Positions 27,675 through 36,450 of a DNA stretch of 64,000 nucleotides are shown piece by piece. The translations under genes were made by a program, and so were the position numbers. Under the pieces are notes generated by a model. That model was not told the origin of the DNA. It was given only the letters and a program-made list of their open reading frames with translations, and ran no database searches. Numbering within the stretch: the first letter of the stretch is position 1; every line of letters begins with the position of its first letter. The stretch covers positions 4,538,501-4,602,500 of the forward strand of contig NZ_CP015225.1 of NCBI RefSeq assembly GCF_001623525.1. The letters are read 5' to 3'. The DNA is from Pseudomonas fluorescens. GTDB taxonomy: Bacteria; Pseudomonadota; Gammaproteobacteria; Pseudomonadales; Pseudomonadaceae.

Positions 27675-28301
27675 ATGAAGCACACCCCCGACGACCTGCA
27701 AACCATCACCGCCACGACCCTGGGCCATTACAACGCGGTCGCCGACAGCTTTCGCGAAGGCACCCGTGATCACGACGTCAGCCAGAATATCGACGCGTTG
27801 CTGCGGCATATTCAGGCCCAGGCACCGTTGCACATCCTGGACTTCGGCTGCGGCCCCGGACGAGACCTGCGCACGTTCACCGCCATGGGCCATGTGGCGG
27901 TGGGCCTCGATGGCTCAGCGGAATTTGCCCGGATGGCGCGCCAGGACAGCGGGTGCGAAGTGTGGCAACAGGACTTTTTGAAACTCGACCTGCCGGCTGA
28001 ACGCTTCGACGGGATCTTTGCCAACGCCGTGCTGTTTCATATCCCGGTCCAGGAGCTGCCTCGGGTGCTGAAACAACTGCATGCCACGCTCAAGCCCGGC
28101 GGCGTGCTGTTCAGCTCCAACCCACGGGGCGAAAACCAGGAGGGCTGGAACGGCCAGCGCTTCGGTGCCTACCACGACCTCGCGGCCTGGCGCACGCTGC
28201 TCGGCGACGCAGGCTTCGTGGAACTGGAGCATTACTACCGACCGGCTGGGCTGCCGCGCGAGCAACAGCCTTGGTTGGCAAGTGTCTGGCGCAAGTCTTG
28301 A
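27675..28301 (+). CDS. Class I SAM-dependent methyltransferase
   Basis: The 208-residue protein has the SAM-binding motif ILDFGCGPGRDLRTF (about residues 55-70), the acidic post-motif GLDGSAEFARMA, and the FDGIFANAVLFHIP segment. The substrate is unknown. A TATAGT-like -10 lies near 27636 and there is a 63-base gap from metI, so it is likely transcribed on its own. An open frame reaches back to 27624 but the ATG at 27675 begins the family-like sequence. Confidence 0.87.
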   Translation: MKHTPDDLQTITATTLGHYNAVADSFREGTRDHDVSQNIDALLRHIQAQAPLHILDFGCGPGRDLRTFTAMGHVAVGLDGSAEFARMARQDSGCEVWQQDFLKLDLPAERFDGIFANAVLFHIPVQELPRVLKQLHATLKPGGVLFSSNPRGENQEGWNGQRFGAYHDLAAWRTLLGDAGFVELEHYYRPAGLPREQQPWLASVWRKS

Positions 28302-28362
28302 GGACAGGCCTGTTGGGACAGGGTGAGCGGTAACCATGTCCCCCGGTCCAAACAAGAACCCA

Positions 28363-28492
28363 GTGGCGAGGGAGCTTGCTCCCGCTCGGCGGCGCAGCCG
28401 TCGTAAAACCGGATGACACGGTCTGCCTGGAGTTTTGCGTTATCCCGATTGGGGCCGCTTCGCAGCCCAGCGGGAGCAAGCTCCCTCGCCAC
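28363..28492. repeat. REPIN, GTGGCGAGGGAGC family
   Basis: Inverted REP copies with about an 80-base spacer lie between two convergent genes. Confidence 0.9.
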
Positions 28493-28516
28493 AAAGTGTC
28501 GCGTTGAATCCAAGCC

Positions 28517-29095
28517 TCAATTGTTTTCCGCTGGCTGTTTTTCCAACCACTTCTGGGACAACCGCTCCAGCCTTCCATCCTCCTTGATACGTGTCAGGGC
28601 GTTGTCCAGGCTGGCCTTGAACGCCGGGTTGCCCTTCTGGAACGGAATCACCAGGCTCGGCGCCGGGTCACTCTTTTTTTCGGGCTGGAACGACTGCGCC
28701 ATGACCAACGGGCGTGGCGTCTCATCCTTGCTCGCCAGCAGTTGTGCATCCGGATGGCTGTAAACGGCGCTGGTGTCGAAACGTTCCACCAGTTCCGGGG
28801 TCATTGCTATGTGGTTGATGGCGACGTCGTACTTGCCGCTCTCCACCCCGCTCATCAGGTCCCCGGCATCAGTGACCACGAAGTCGGGGCGTACATCGAG
28901 CTCACTGGCAAGCATTTCGCCCAGCTCCACTTCGAAACCAGTGAGTTTGCCGTCTTCCTTGAAGTTGAAGGGCGCGGTGTTGGCCTCAAGGGCAATGCGC
29001 AGTTCGCCACGGTCATTGATGTCATCGATCAGTTCGGCATGAGCCAGGGGACTCAAAAGGGGTAGCAGGCAAATCAGGCCAGGCAGAAAGCGCAT
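28517..29095 (-). CDS. Shortened family 3 solute-binding protein
   Basis: The 192-residue protein has a signal peptide (MRFLPGLICLLPLLSPLAHA) and a clear lobe 1 of a polar amino-acid binding protein: GELRIALEANTAPFNF, GKLTGFEVELGEMLASEL, DVAINHIAMTPELVERFDTS. After the hinge it lacks most of lobe 2; only SHPDAQLLASKDE, a Pro-rich linker and the closing helix LDNALTRIKEDGRLERLSQKW remain. Compared with TcyJ in this window about 70 residues are missing. AAAGGAG 6 bases before ATG 29095 supports a complete N-terminus. It has no transporter partner nearby; it may be a sensor domain or a decayed paralogue. Confidence 0.75.
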   Translation of the reverse strand: MRFLPGLICLLPLLSPLAHAELIDDINDRGELRIALEANTAPFNFKEDGKLTGFEVELGEMLASELDVRPDFVVTDAGDLMSGVESGKYDVAINHIAMTPELVERFDTSAVYSHPDAQLLASKDETPRPLVMAQSFQPEKKSDPAPSLVIPFQKGNPAFKASLDNALTRIKEDGRLERLSQKWLEKQPAENN

Positions 29096-29228
29096 GGTCA
29101 CTCCTTTGTATTTATACAAGCGACGCTCGTTTCAGGCTCGCTTTGCTATGGTTGTTGCAGGCTTCGACAACGATTGGTCATGAAGTTGTCATGGCCAGGC
29201 GGATTTCATGGAAAAATTGGAGAAAAAA

Positions 29229-29654
29229 ATGAAAAGCTTTATGTCTCGTGCCGCGTTGGCCGGCCTGTTGCTGAGTACTTCGATGCTGGCGGCTGCCGCG
29301 ACCCCCGCTCCCAAAGGCGCAGAGGTATTCATCGTTTCCCCGGAAGACGGCGCCACCGTTGCTCAGGAATTCAAGGTCAAGTTCGGCGTCAAGGACATCG
29401 CCCTGGCTCCGGCGGGTGATGTGACCAAAAACACCGGGCATCATCATCTGCTGATCGATGTCGACAAACTGCCCGCTGAAGGCGCACCGATTCCGACCGA
29501 CGCCAACCACATGCACTTCGGCAAAGCGCAGACCGAAGCCACCATCAAGCTGGCCCCGGGCAAACATACCTTGCAGCTGATATTGGGTGACAGCGGCCAT
29601 ATGCCGTTCCATCCGACGATCGTGTCCAAGAAGATCACCGTCACCGTGAAGTAA
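29229..29654 (+). CDS. Periplasmic DUF4399 protein
   Basis: The 141-residue protein has a Sec signal peptide (MKSFMSRAALAGLLLSTS..., cleaved near AAAATPAP) and the DUF4399 core with TGHHHLLIDVDKLP, NHMHFGKAQTEA and a GHMPFHPTIVSKKITVTV end. The clustered His residues could bind metal, but the function of the family is not established. GGAG 6 bases before ATG 29229 decides the start over the ATG at 29208. It is followed directly by a shared terminator. Confidence 0.85.
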   Translation: MKSFMSRAALAGLLLSTSMLAAAATPAPKGAEVFIVSPEDGATVAQEFKVKFGVKDIALAPAGDVTKNTGHHHLLIDVDKLPAEGAPIPTDANHMHFGKAQTEATIKLAPGKHTLQLILGDSGHMPFHPTIVSKKITVTVK

Positions 29655-29666
29655 CGCGGGCAAAAA

Positions 29667-29694
29667 AACGGGAGCCCCTTACGAAGCTCCCGTT
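29667..29694. terminator. Bidirectional intrinsic terminator
   Basis: AACGGGAGC and GCTCCCGTT form a 9-bp stem over a 10-base loop, flanked by an A-run on the left and TCTTT on the right. It can stop transcription of the DUF4399 gene (plus) and of serA (minus). Confidence 0.85.
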
Positions 29695-29734
29695 CTTTAT
29701 TGCAAGCCAAACCTCAACTTGCCGCCCAACCTTC

Positions 29735-30964
29735 TTAGAACAACACCCGGCAACGAATGGTGCCGTTGATGTGCTGCAGCTTCTCTTGCGCCAGGTCCGA
29801 GTATTCGGCGTCGACGTCGATCACGACGTAGCCGACTTTCTCGTTGGTCTGCAGGAACTGACCGGAAATGTTGATGCCGTTTTCGGCGAAGACCTTGTTG
29901 ATCTCGCTCATCACACCCGGGATGTTCTCGTGGATGTGCAACAGGCGATGCTTGCCAGGGTGTGCCGGCAGAGCCACTTCCGGGAAGTTCACGGACGATA
30001 CCGACGTACCGTTGTCGCTGTACTTGACCAGTTTTTCCGCCACTTCCAGACCGATGTTGGCCTGGGCTTCAGCGGTGGAACCGCCGATGTGCGGGGTCAG
30101 GATCACGTTGTCCAGGCCACGCAGCGGGCTTTCGAAGATGTCGTCGTTGGAGCGCGGCTCCACCGGGAACACGTCGATGGCGGCGCCGATCAGGTGCTTG
30201 TCCTTGATCGCGTCGGCCAGGGCGTCGAGCTTGACCACGGTGCCGCGAGCGGCGTTGATCAGGATCCCGCCCTTCTTGATGGCACGGATTTCCTTCTCGC
30301 CGATCATCCACTGGGTGGCAGCGGTTTCCGGCACGTGCAGGGTCACGATGTCGGACATGCCCAGCAACTCGTGCAGGTTGTTGACCTGGGTAGCGTTGCC
30401 CAGGGGCAGTTTGGTCACGGTGTCGTAGAAGAACACCTGCATGCCAAGGCCTTCAGCCAGTACCGACAACTGGGTGCCAATCGAGCCGTAACCGACGATA
30501 CCCAGCTTCTTGCCGCGGATTTCAAAGGAGTTGGCCGCGCTCTTGATCCAGCCGCCACGGTGGCAGGAAGCGTTCTTCTCAGGGATGCCGCGCAGCAGCA
30601 GGATCGCTTCGGCCAACACCAGTTCGGCAACGGAACGGGTGTTGGAGTACGGCGCGTTGAACACCGCGATGCCGCGCTCGCGCGCCGCATTGAGGTCAAC
30701 CTGGTTGGTGCCGATGCAGAAGCAGCCGACCGCCACCAGTTTCTTGGCGTGGTCGAAGATCTCTTCGGTCAATTGAGTACGGGAGCGAATGCCGATGAAG
30801 TGAGCATCGGCGATCTTTTCCTTGAGCTGGGCTTCCGGCAGAGAACTGGTGATGTACTCGATGCTGGTGTAGCCCGCCGACTTGAGGACGTCGACAGCCG
30901 ATTGGTGGACGCCTTCGAGAAGAAGGAACTTGATCTTGCTCTTATCGAGAGAAGTCTTGCTCAT
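29735..30964 (-). CDS. serA: D-3-phosphoglycerate dehydrogenase
   Basis: The 409-residue protein starts at ATG 30964 (MSKTSLDKSKIKFLLLEGVH) and matches the enterobacterial-length SerA. It has the NAD-binding GIVGYGSIGTQLS, the catalytic INAARGT arginine and LTPHIGGST histidine, and a C-terminal ACT domain (about 337-409) for serine feedback. It oxidises 3-phosphoglycerate in the first step of serine synthesis; some SerA also reduce 2-oxoglutarate to D-2-hydroxyglutarate. The divergent gene encodes the enzyme that would recycle that product. Confidence 0.95.
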   Translation of the reverse strand: MSKTSLDKSKIKFLLLEGVHQSAVDVLKSAGYTSIEYITSSLPEAQLKEKIADAHFIGIRSRTQLTEEIFDHAKKLVAVGCFCIGTNQVDLNAARERGIAVFNAPYSNTRSVAELVLAEAILLLRGIPEKNASCHRGGWIKSAANSFEIRGKKLGIVGYGSIGTQLSVLAEGLGMQVFFYDTVTKLPLGNATQVNNLHELLGMSDIVTLHVPETAATQWMIGEKEIRAIKKGGILINAARGTVVKLDALADAIKDKHLIGAAIDVFPVEPRSNDDIFESPLRGLDNVILTPHIGGSTAEAQANIGLEVAEKLVKYSDNGTSVSSVNFPEVALPAHPGKHRLLHIHENIPGVMSEINKVFAENGINISGQFLQTNEKVGYVVIDVDAEYSDLAQEKLQHINGTIRCRVLF

Positions 30965-31170
30965 CTGCGTAAACCTGTGTCCCGGAGAAAAATGGCAGGG
31001 AATCGGACAGCGCGACGCTAGCCCGACCGGCATGACAGCCGTCGCCGCAGAACAGCCGTTGGGCACTACGCTGCGGGGTCGGTATGCTAGCATATGCACC
31101 CCGCTAAACACTCATTCCTGCGACGTGAAGCGTTCTCAGGATGACCATGAATTGTTCGAGAGTTCTGTCG

Positions 31171-32565
31171 ATGACCAATCCTGCCCTGATAGATGAGCTG
31201 AAGACCCTGGTTGAGCCTGGCAAGGTCCTGACCGATGCCGACTCCCTGAACGCTTACGGCAAGGATTGGACCAAGCATTTCGCCCCGGCGCCCACGGCCA
31301 TCGTCTTTCCGAAGACCACCGAGCAGGTCCAGGCCATCGTGCGCTGGGCCAATGAACACAAGGTCGCGCTGGTGCCGTCGGGCGGACGTACCGGGCTTTC
31401 CGCCGCCGCCGTGGCGGCCAACGGCGAAGTGGTCGTGTCGTTCGACTACATGAACCAGGTGCTCGACGTGAACCTCACCGACCGCACCGCGGTCTGCCAG
31501 CCTGGCGTGGTCACCGAACAACTGCAGAACAAGGCTGAAGAACACGGCCTGTACTACCCGGTGGATTTCGCCTCGGCCGGTTCCAGCCAGATTGGCGGCA
31601 ACATCGGCACCAATGCCGGCGGGATCAAGGTCATTCGCTACGGCATGACCCGCAACTGGGTGGCGGGCATGAAGGTCGTCACCGGCAAGGGCGACTTGCT
31701 GGAACTGAACAAGGACCTGATCAAGAACGCCACCGGCTATGACTTGCGGCAGCTGTTCATCGGCGCCGAGGGCACCCTGGGCTTCGTGGTCGAGGCCACC
31801 ATGCGCCTGGACCGTGCGCCGAAAAACCTCACCGCCATGGTGCTCGGCACGCCGGACTTCGATTCGATCATGCCGGTGCTGCACGCCTTCCAGGGCAAGC
31901 TGGACCTGACCGCCTTCGAATTTTTCTCCGACAAGGCCCTGGCCAAGGTCCTCGCTCGCGGCGACGTGCCAGCACCGTTCGAAACCGAGTGCCCGTTCTA
32001 CGCCCTGCTGGAATTCGAAGCCACCACTGAAGAAGTCGCCAATCACGCCCTGGAAACCTTCGAGCATTGCGTGGAGCAAGGCTGGGTGCTGGACGGCGTG
32101 ATGAGCCAGAGCGAAACCCAACTGCAGAACCTGTGGAAGCTGCGCGAATACATTTCCGAAACCATCTCCCACTGGACGCCGTACAAGAACGACATCTCGG
32201 TGACCGTCTCCAAGGTTCCGGGTTTCTTGCGGGAAATCGACGCGATCGTCGGCGAACACTACCCGGACTTCGAAATCGTCTGGTTTGGCCACATCGGCGA
32301 CGGCAACCTGCACCTGAACATCCTCAAGCCGGAAAACCTGAGCAAGGATGAGTTCTTCGCCAAGTGCGCGACCGTGAACAAATGGGTCTTTGAGACCGTC
32401 GAGAAGTACAACGGCTCGATTTCCGCCGAACACGGCGTGGGCATGACCAAGCGCGACTACCTGACCTATAGTCGTTCACCTGTGGAAATCGAGTACATGA
32501 AAGCGGTGAAGGCGGTATTCGACCCGAACGGCATCATGAACCCGGGCAAGATTTTCGCGATTTGA
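31171..32565 (+). CDS. D-2-hydroxyglutarate dehydrogenase, FAD-dependent
   Basis: The protein of 464 residues belongs to the GlcD/D2HGDH flavoprotein family: an FAD-binding PCMH domain (VPSGGRTGLSAAAVA, SSQIGGNIGTNAGGIKVIRYG) and a C-terminal FAD-oxidase cap with HIGDGNLHLNILKP and AEHGVGMTKRDYL. It oxidises D-2-hydroxyglutarate to 2-oxoglutarate, passing electrons to a flavoprotein/quinone route. Divergence from serA matches the published coupling of the two enzymes in Pseudomonas serine synthesis. ATG 31171 gives the family start MTNPALIDELK; ATGs at 31141 and 31147 are possible alternatives. Confidence 0.92.
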   Translation: MTNPALIDELKTLVEPGKVLTDADSLNAYGKDWTKHFAPAPTAIVFPKTTEQVQAIVRWANEHKVALVPSGGRTGLSAAAVAANGEVVVSFDYMNQVLDVNLTDRTAVCQPGVVTEQLQNKAEEHGLYYPVDFASAGSSQIGGNIGTNAGGIKVIRYGMTRNWVAGMKVVTGKGDLLELNKDLIKNATGYDLRQLFIGAEGTLGFVVEATMRLDRAPKNLTAMVLGTPDFDSIMPVLHAFQGKLDLTAFEFFSDKALAKVLARGDVPAPFETECPFYALLEFEATTEEVANHALETFEHCVEQGWVLDGVMSQSETQLQNLWKLREYISETISHWTPYKNDISVTVSKVPGFLREIDAIVGEHYPDFEIVWFGHIGDGNLHLNILKPENLSKDEFFAKCATVNKWVFETVEKYNGSISAEHGVGMTKRDYLTYSRSPVEIEYMKAVKAVFDPNGIMNPGKIFAI

Positions 32566-32607
32566 CGCCTAAAAACACCTGATGAATCCCAGAAGCAGGA
32601 GCCGGTA

Positions 32608-33273
32608 ATGAGCTATCAGCACCAGTATGTCGACGGTACACGTATTCATTTTCCGGTAGGGAAAGTGGTGTGCATTGGCCGCAACTACGCCGAACATGCA
32701 AAGGAACTGGATAACCCGGTACCCACCGAACCCTTGCTGTTCATCAAGCCGGGCAGTTGCGTGGTGCCGCTGGAAGGTGGTTTCAGCATTCCTGCCGACC
32801 GTGGCTCGGTGCACTACGAGGCGGAAATCGCCGTGCTGATCGGCAAGCCGCTGTCCACCAAGCCCAGCGCTGAAGAAGTACTGGACGCGATCTCCGGCTT
32901 CGCCCCGGCCCTGGACCTGACCCTGCGGGACAAGCAGGCCGAGCTCAAGGCCAAGGGCCTGCCATGGGAAGTGGCCAAGTCCTTCGACGGCGCGGCGGTG
33001 CTCGCACCGTTCGTGTCGAACGGCACCTTTGCCGACCTGACCGACATCCCCGTTCGCCTGACCATCAACGGTGAAGTGCGCCAGGACGGTAATAGCAGCC
33101 TGATGCTCAATCCCATTGTGCCGATGATCCAATACATGGCCGGCTGCTTCTCGTTGCAGGCCGGCGACGTGATCCTCACCGGCACCCCGGCAGGCGTCGG
33201 GCCGCTGAATGCAGGCGATGAGCTGGTACTGGAGTTGCCGGGGGCGAGCCGCTTCGAAAGCAGCGTTCGCTAG
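32608..33273 (+). CDS. Fumarylacetoacetate hydrolase-family protein (YcgM/FAHD1-like)
   Basis: The 221-residue single-domain FAH protein has the family patterns VVCIGRNYAEHAKEL, the metal-binding HYEAEIAVLIGK and FAPALDLTLRD, and DVILTGTPAGVGPL. Its size matches the YcgM/FAHD1 group, which act as acylpyruvases or oxaloacetate decarboxylase/tautomerases with Mg2+. AGGAG 7 bases upstream supports the ATG. It follows the D2HGDH gene by 42 bases on the same strand and may be co-transcribed. Confidence 0.9.
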   Translation: MSYQHQYVDGTRIHFPVGKVVCIGRNYAEHAKELDNPVPTEPLLFIKPGSCVVPLEGGFSIPADRGSVHYEAEIAVLIGKPLSTKPSAEEVLDAISGFAPALDLTLRDKQAELKAKGLPWEVAKSFDGAAVLAPFVSNGTFADLTDIPVRLTINGEVRQDGNSSLMLNPIVPMIQYMAGCFSLQAGDVILTGTPAGVGPLNAGDELVLELPGASRFESSVR

Positions 33274-33292
33274 CGGCTAAACCCGTGTTCCC

Positions 33293-33382
33293 CTGTGGGA
33301 GCGAGCTTGCTCGCGATGAGGCCATCATCCAACATCGATGTCGGCTGACACACCGCTATCGCGAGCAAGCTCGCTCCCGCAG
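33293..33382. repeat. REPIN, TGTGGGAGCGAGC family
   Basis: Inverted REP copies with a 40-base spacer fill most of the gap before the next gene; the right copy has CCCGCAGG in place of CCCACAGG. Confidence 0.9.
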
Positions 33383-33504
33383 GGTAGACATGACGCATCT
33401 GCGATCATTTACCGTTTTTTTCACATGCCATCCGGATAATTCCGGGGAATGCGGCATCTGAGCCAGCCACTCCCCTAGCCGAATTTTCTGGAACGCATTC
33501 CCCG

Positions 33505-34437
33505 ATGGCCAAAACCCAAGCACTGTTTGCCGCCAAACCCGCCCGCCGCTCCCGCTTCGCCCTGCCCTGGTATGCCTGGTCGCTGCTGGCAGTGGCCGCA
33601 GCCTATGGCCTGGCGTTTGCGATGCACTGGGACGACCGCGGCCTGCTTTGGCTATCGGAACACTTCCAGAGCCCAGCCGAGCGCCAGGCGAGCATCTGGC
33701 TGCCGGACTATCGCGCCGTGATCGACGCCAAGCCGCTACCCGGCTTGGAGAAGGACGAGGCGTCCGATGTGACCTACAACCCGCAGACCAAGACGCTGTT
33801 CGCCGTCATGGGCAAGAACCCGTTCCTGGTGGAGCTGACCCTGCAAGGCGATGTGCTGCGCAAGATGCCGTTGGTGGGCTGGAGCAACCCCGAGGGCGTG
33901 ACTTATATGGAAGACGGCCTGCTGGCTATCACCGACGAACGAAGTCACACGTTGACCATCGTCCACGTTGGTGCCGACACCCGCGAATTGAACAACGCCG
34001 ATTTCCCTCACTACGATCTCGGCCCATCCAAGAACAAGAACAAAGGGTTCGAAGCGATCGCCTGGGACCCGCGCAACCAGCAACTGGTACTCGGGGAGGA
34101 ACGCCCGCCGGCGCTGTTCACCTGGAAAAGCGATGGTAGCCAATTGCTCAAGGGCGACAAGCAAATCCATGTCAGCAATGAACTGGACCTGCGCAACCTC
34201 TCGGCACTGGCGATCGATCCGCGCACCGGTCACATGCTGGTGCTTTCGGCCGACTCCCATCTGCTGCTGGAACTGGACGAAAAAGGCGAGCAGGTCAGCT
34301 TCATGACCTTGCTGGGCGGCTTCAACGGCCTGAAAGACACAATCCCTCGTGCCGAAGGCGTCACCGTCGATGAGGCCGGCAATCTGTACATGGTCAGCGA
34401 ACCGAATCTGTTCTATCGTTTCGAAAAACAGCGCTGA
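33505..34437 (+). CDS. SdiA-regulated-domain (YjiK-like) membrane-anchored protein
   Basis: The 310-residue protein has an N-terminal membrane anchor (about residues 23-40, WYAWSLLAVAAAYGLAFAM) and an extracytoplasmic SdiA-regulated domain (PF06977-type beta-propeller) with repeated strands such as GLEKDEASDVTYNPQTKTLFAV, LLAITDERSHTL and the ending AEGVTVDEAGNLYMVSEPNLFY. The function of the family is not settled. A close paralogue follows 121 bases downstream. Confidence 0.85.
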   Translation: MAKTQALFAAKPARRSRFALPWYAWSLLAVAAAYGLAFAMHWDDRGLLWLSEHFQSPAERQASIWLPDYRAVIDAKPLPGLEKDEASDVTYNPQTKTLFAVMGKNPFLVELTLQGDVLRKMPLVGWSNPEGVTYMEDGLLAITDERSHTLTIVHVGADTRELNNADFPHYDLGPSKNKNKGFEAIAWDPRNQQLVLGEERPPALFTWKSDGSQLLKGDKQIHVSNELDLRNLSALAIDPRTGHMLVLSADSHLLLELDEKGEQVSFMTLLGGFNGLKDTIPRAEGVTVDEAGNLYMVSEPNLFYRFEKQR

Positions 34438-34558
34438 CAGCACTAACTCTGTAGGATAAATCCTCCTTTGTTGTAGGGTGTGGCACACAGCCATTAAGCT
34501 TCAGTTCAGGCAACCGTGGTATTTCCAGGCACCTGTTCTTATCCGAGCCCACCCCAAC

Positions 34559-35476
34559 ATGCGTCGACTCGCCCGCCCCAAACCTTTGATCCTGATACTG
34601 CTGACGCTGGCGCTGATCTTCCTGATCGCCGCCGGCCAGCATCTGCGCCTGTTCGAACGCGCCTGGTTCAACCTCAACACCCTCTGGCGAACCCCCAGCG
34701 AACAGGCCATCGCCCTGGACCAATACCGAGTCACGCTCGAGGCGCAGGCGATCGACGGCCTGGACGATGACGTTTCAGCGCTGACGTTCGATCCGATCCG
34801 CAAGAGCCTGTTCACCGTCACCAATAAAAATGCCGAGCTGGTCGAGTTATCGCTGGACGGCAAGATTTTGCGGCGCATCGCCCTGATCGGCTTTGGCGAT
34901 CCGGAGGCGGTGGAGTTCATCAGCGAAGACATCTACGTCATCACCGACGAGCGTCAGCAGCGCCTGATCAAGATTCACCTGGAAGAGGACACCCAATTCA
35001 TCGACGCCGCCGAAGCCGAACAGATAACCCTGGGCGTGCACATGAGCGGCAACAAGGGGTTCGAAGGGCTGGCCTACGATTCGGTAGGCAAACGCCTGTT
35101 CGTGGCGAAGGAACGCGACCCGATGCTGATTTATGAAGTGCATGGGTTTCCCCACCACAATCCGGAAAAATCCTATGCCGTCCATGTGATCAACAACCCC
35201 AAGCGCGATGCCGGGCTGTTCGTACGCGACCTCTCAAGCCTGCAATACGACGAACGCAGCGGCCACTTACTGGCGCTGTCCGAGGAGTCGCGGCTGATTA
35301 TCGAATTGGATATTGACGGCCGGCCGTTGAGCACGCTGTCGTTGAGCAAGGGCCGCCAGGGCCTGCAAAAAACCGTGCCCCAGGCCGAAGGCCTCGCCAT
35401 GGACGACGATGGCAACCTGTATCTGGTGAGCGAGCCGAATCTGTTCTACGTATTCAAGAAGCCGCAACCAGAATAG
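34559..35476 (+). CDS. SdiA-regulated-domain protein, second copy
   Basis: The 305-residue product begins with a membrane anchor (PLILILLTLALIFLIAA, about residues 10-26) and has the same beta-propeller as its upstream neighbour: GLDDDVSALTFDPIRKSLFTV, IYVITDERQQRL, NKGFEGLAYDS and AEGLAMDDDGNLYLVSEPNLFY. ATG 34559 is the first start that gives an anchor-like N-terminus; an ATG at 34478 adds 27 non-conserved residues. The pair arose by tandem duplication but is now well diverged. Confidence 0.85.
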   Translation: MRRLARPKPLILILLTLALIFLIAAGQHLRLFERAWFNLNTLWRTPSEQAIALDQYRVTLEAQAIDGLDDDVSALTFDPIRKSLFTVTNKNAELVELSLDGKILRRIALIGFGDPEAVEFISEDIYVITDERQQRLIKIHLEEDTQFIDAAEAEQITLGVHMSGNKGFEGLAYDSVGKRLFVAKERDPMLIYEVHGFPHHNPEKSYAVHVINNPKRDAGLFVRDLSSLQYDERSGHLLALSEESRLIIELDIDGRPLSTLSLSKGRQGLQKTVPQAEGLAMDDDGNLYLVSEPNLFYVFKKPQPE

Positions 35477-35533
35477 ATAGGAAAAGATCCCGCGGTAAGC
35501 CCACCCGATCACTCAAGACCGACCTGAATCATT

Positions 35534-35626
35534 GTGGCGAGGGAGCTTGCTCCCGCTTGAGTGCGAAGCGCTCACCGCTTTTTTGGGGCCGCTTCGCGCC
35601 CCAGCGGGAGCAAGCTCCCTCGCCAC
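35534..35626. repeat. REPIN, GTGGCGAGGGAGC family
   Basis: Inverted REP copies between convergent genes; its spacer (TTGAGTGCGAAGCGCTCAC) is almost the same as the REPIN at 37971. Confidence 0.92.
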
Positions 35627-35641
35627 AGTCACAACAGCGGA

Positions 35642-36313
35642 TCAAGCCTTGAGGGTCTTCACCCCTTCAGGGGTCCCCAGCAGCAGCACATCAGCAGGAC
35701 GCGCAGCGAACAAACCGTTGGTGACCACGCCCACGATGGCGTTGATCTGGCTTTCCAGTTCCACCGGGTTAGTGATCTGCAGGTTGTGCACGTCGAGGAT
35801 GATGTTGCCGTTATCGGTCAGTACGCCTTCGCGATACACCGGGTCACCACCCAGTTTCACCAGTTCGCGGGCCACATGACTGCGGGCCATCGGGATGACT
35901 TCCACGGGCAACGGGAACGCGCCCAGCACCGGCACCAGCTTGCTGGCGTCGGCAATGCAGATGAAGGTCTTGGCCACGGCCGCGACGATCTTCTCGCGAG
36001 TCAGGGCCGCGCCGCCGCCCTTGATCAGGTTCAGGTGCGCGTCGCTTTCGTCGGCGCCGTCGATGTAGAACTCCAGGTCGCTCACGGTGTTGAGCTCGTA
36101 CACCGGAATCCCGTGGCCCTTGAGGCGCGCGGCGGTGGCTTCGGAGCTGGCGACCGCGCCGTCGAACGCACCCTTGTGTTGCGCCAGCGCGTCGATGAAG
36201 CAATTGGCCGTAGAGCCGGTGCCAACCCCGACAATGCTCTTGTCATCCAGCTTCGGGAGGATGAGGTCGACGGCGGCCTGGGCCACGGCCTGTTTGAGTT
36301 GATCCTGGGTCAT
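35642..36313 (-). CDS. rpiA: Ribose-5-phosphate isomerase A
   Basis: The 223-residue protein starts at ATG 36313 ([12 protein letters not shown]) and shows the RpiA motifs [40 protein letters not shown] and [17 protein letters not shown]. It interconverts ribose-5-phosphate and ribulose-5-phosphate in the pentose phosphate pathway. It is divergent from ilvA across 137 bases; a TATACT sequence near 36353 on the minus strand could be its -10. The open frame beyond 36313 has no support. Confidence 0.95.
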   Translation of the reverse strand: MTQDQLKQAVAQAAVDLILPKLDDKSIVGVGTGSTANCFIDALAQHKGAFDGAVASSEATAARLKGHGIPVYELNTVSDLEFYIDGADESDAHLNLIKGGGAALTREKIVAAVAKTFICIADASKLVPVLGAFPLPVEVIPMARSHVARELVKLGGDPVYREGVLTDNGNIILDVHNLQITNPVELESQINAIVGVVTNGLFAARPADVLLLGTPEGVKTLKA

Positions 36314-36450
36314 GCGGGCTCCGAAAGCGGGCAGGAAGTAAAGAGGGGCGCGAGTATAACCCAACAAAACCTTGGGATTCGTGTGGTCGCCCAGCTAAAA
36401 GCCGGGTTAGACTCCTTGGCCCTGCCCAACCCGCTCAGTGATGCTTTCCG

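Noticed and set aside
34440..34558. Possible regulator site TTAAG...TTCAG between the SdiA-regulated genes
   Set aside because: Only a weak, imperfect resemblance to PmrA/ColR-type direct repeats; spacing and second half-site do not fit.
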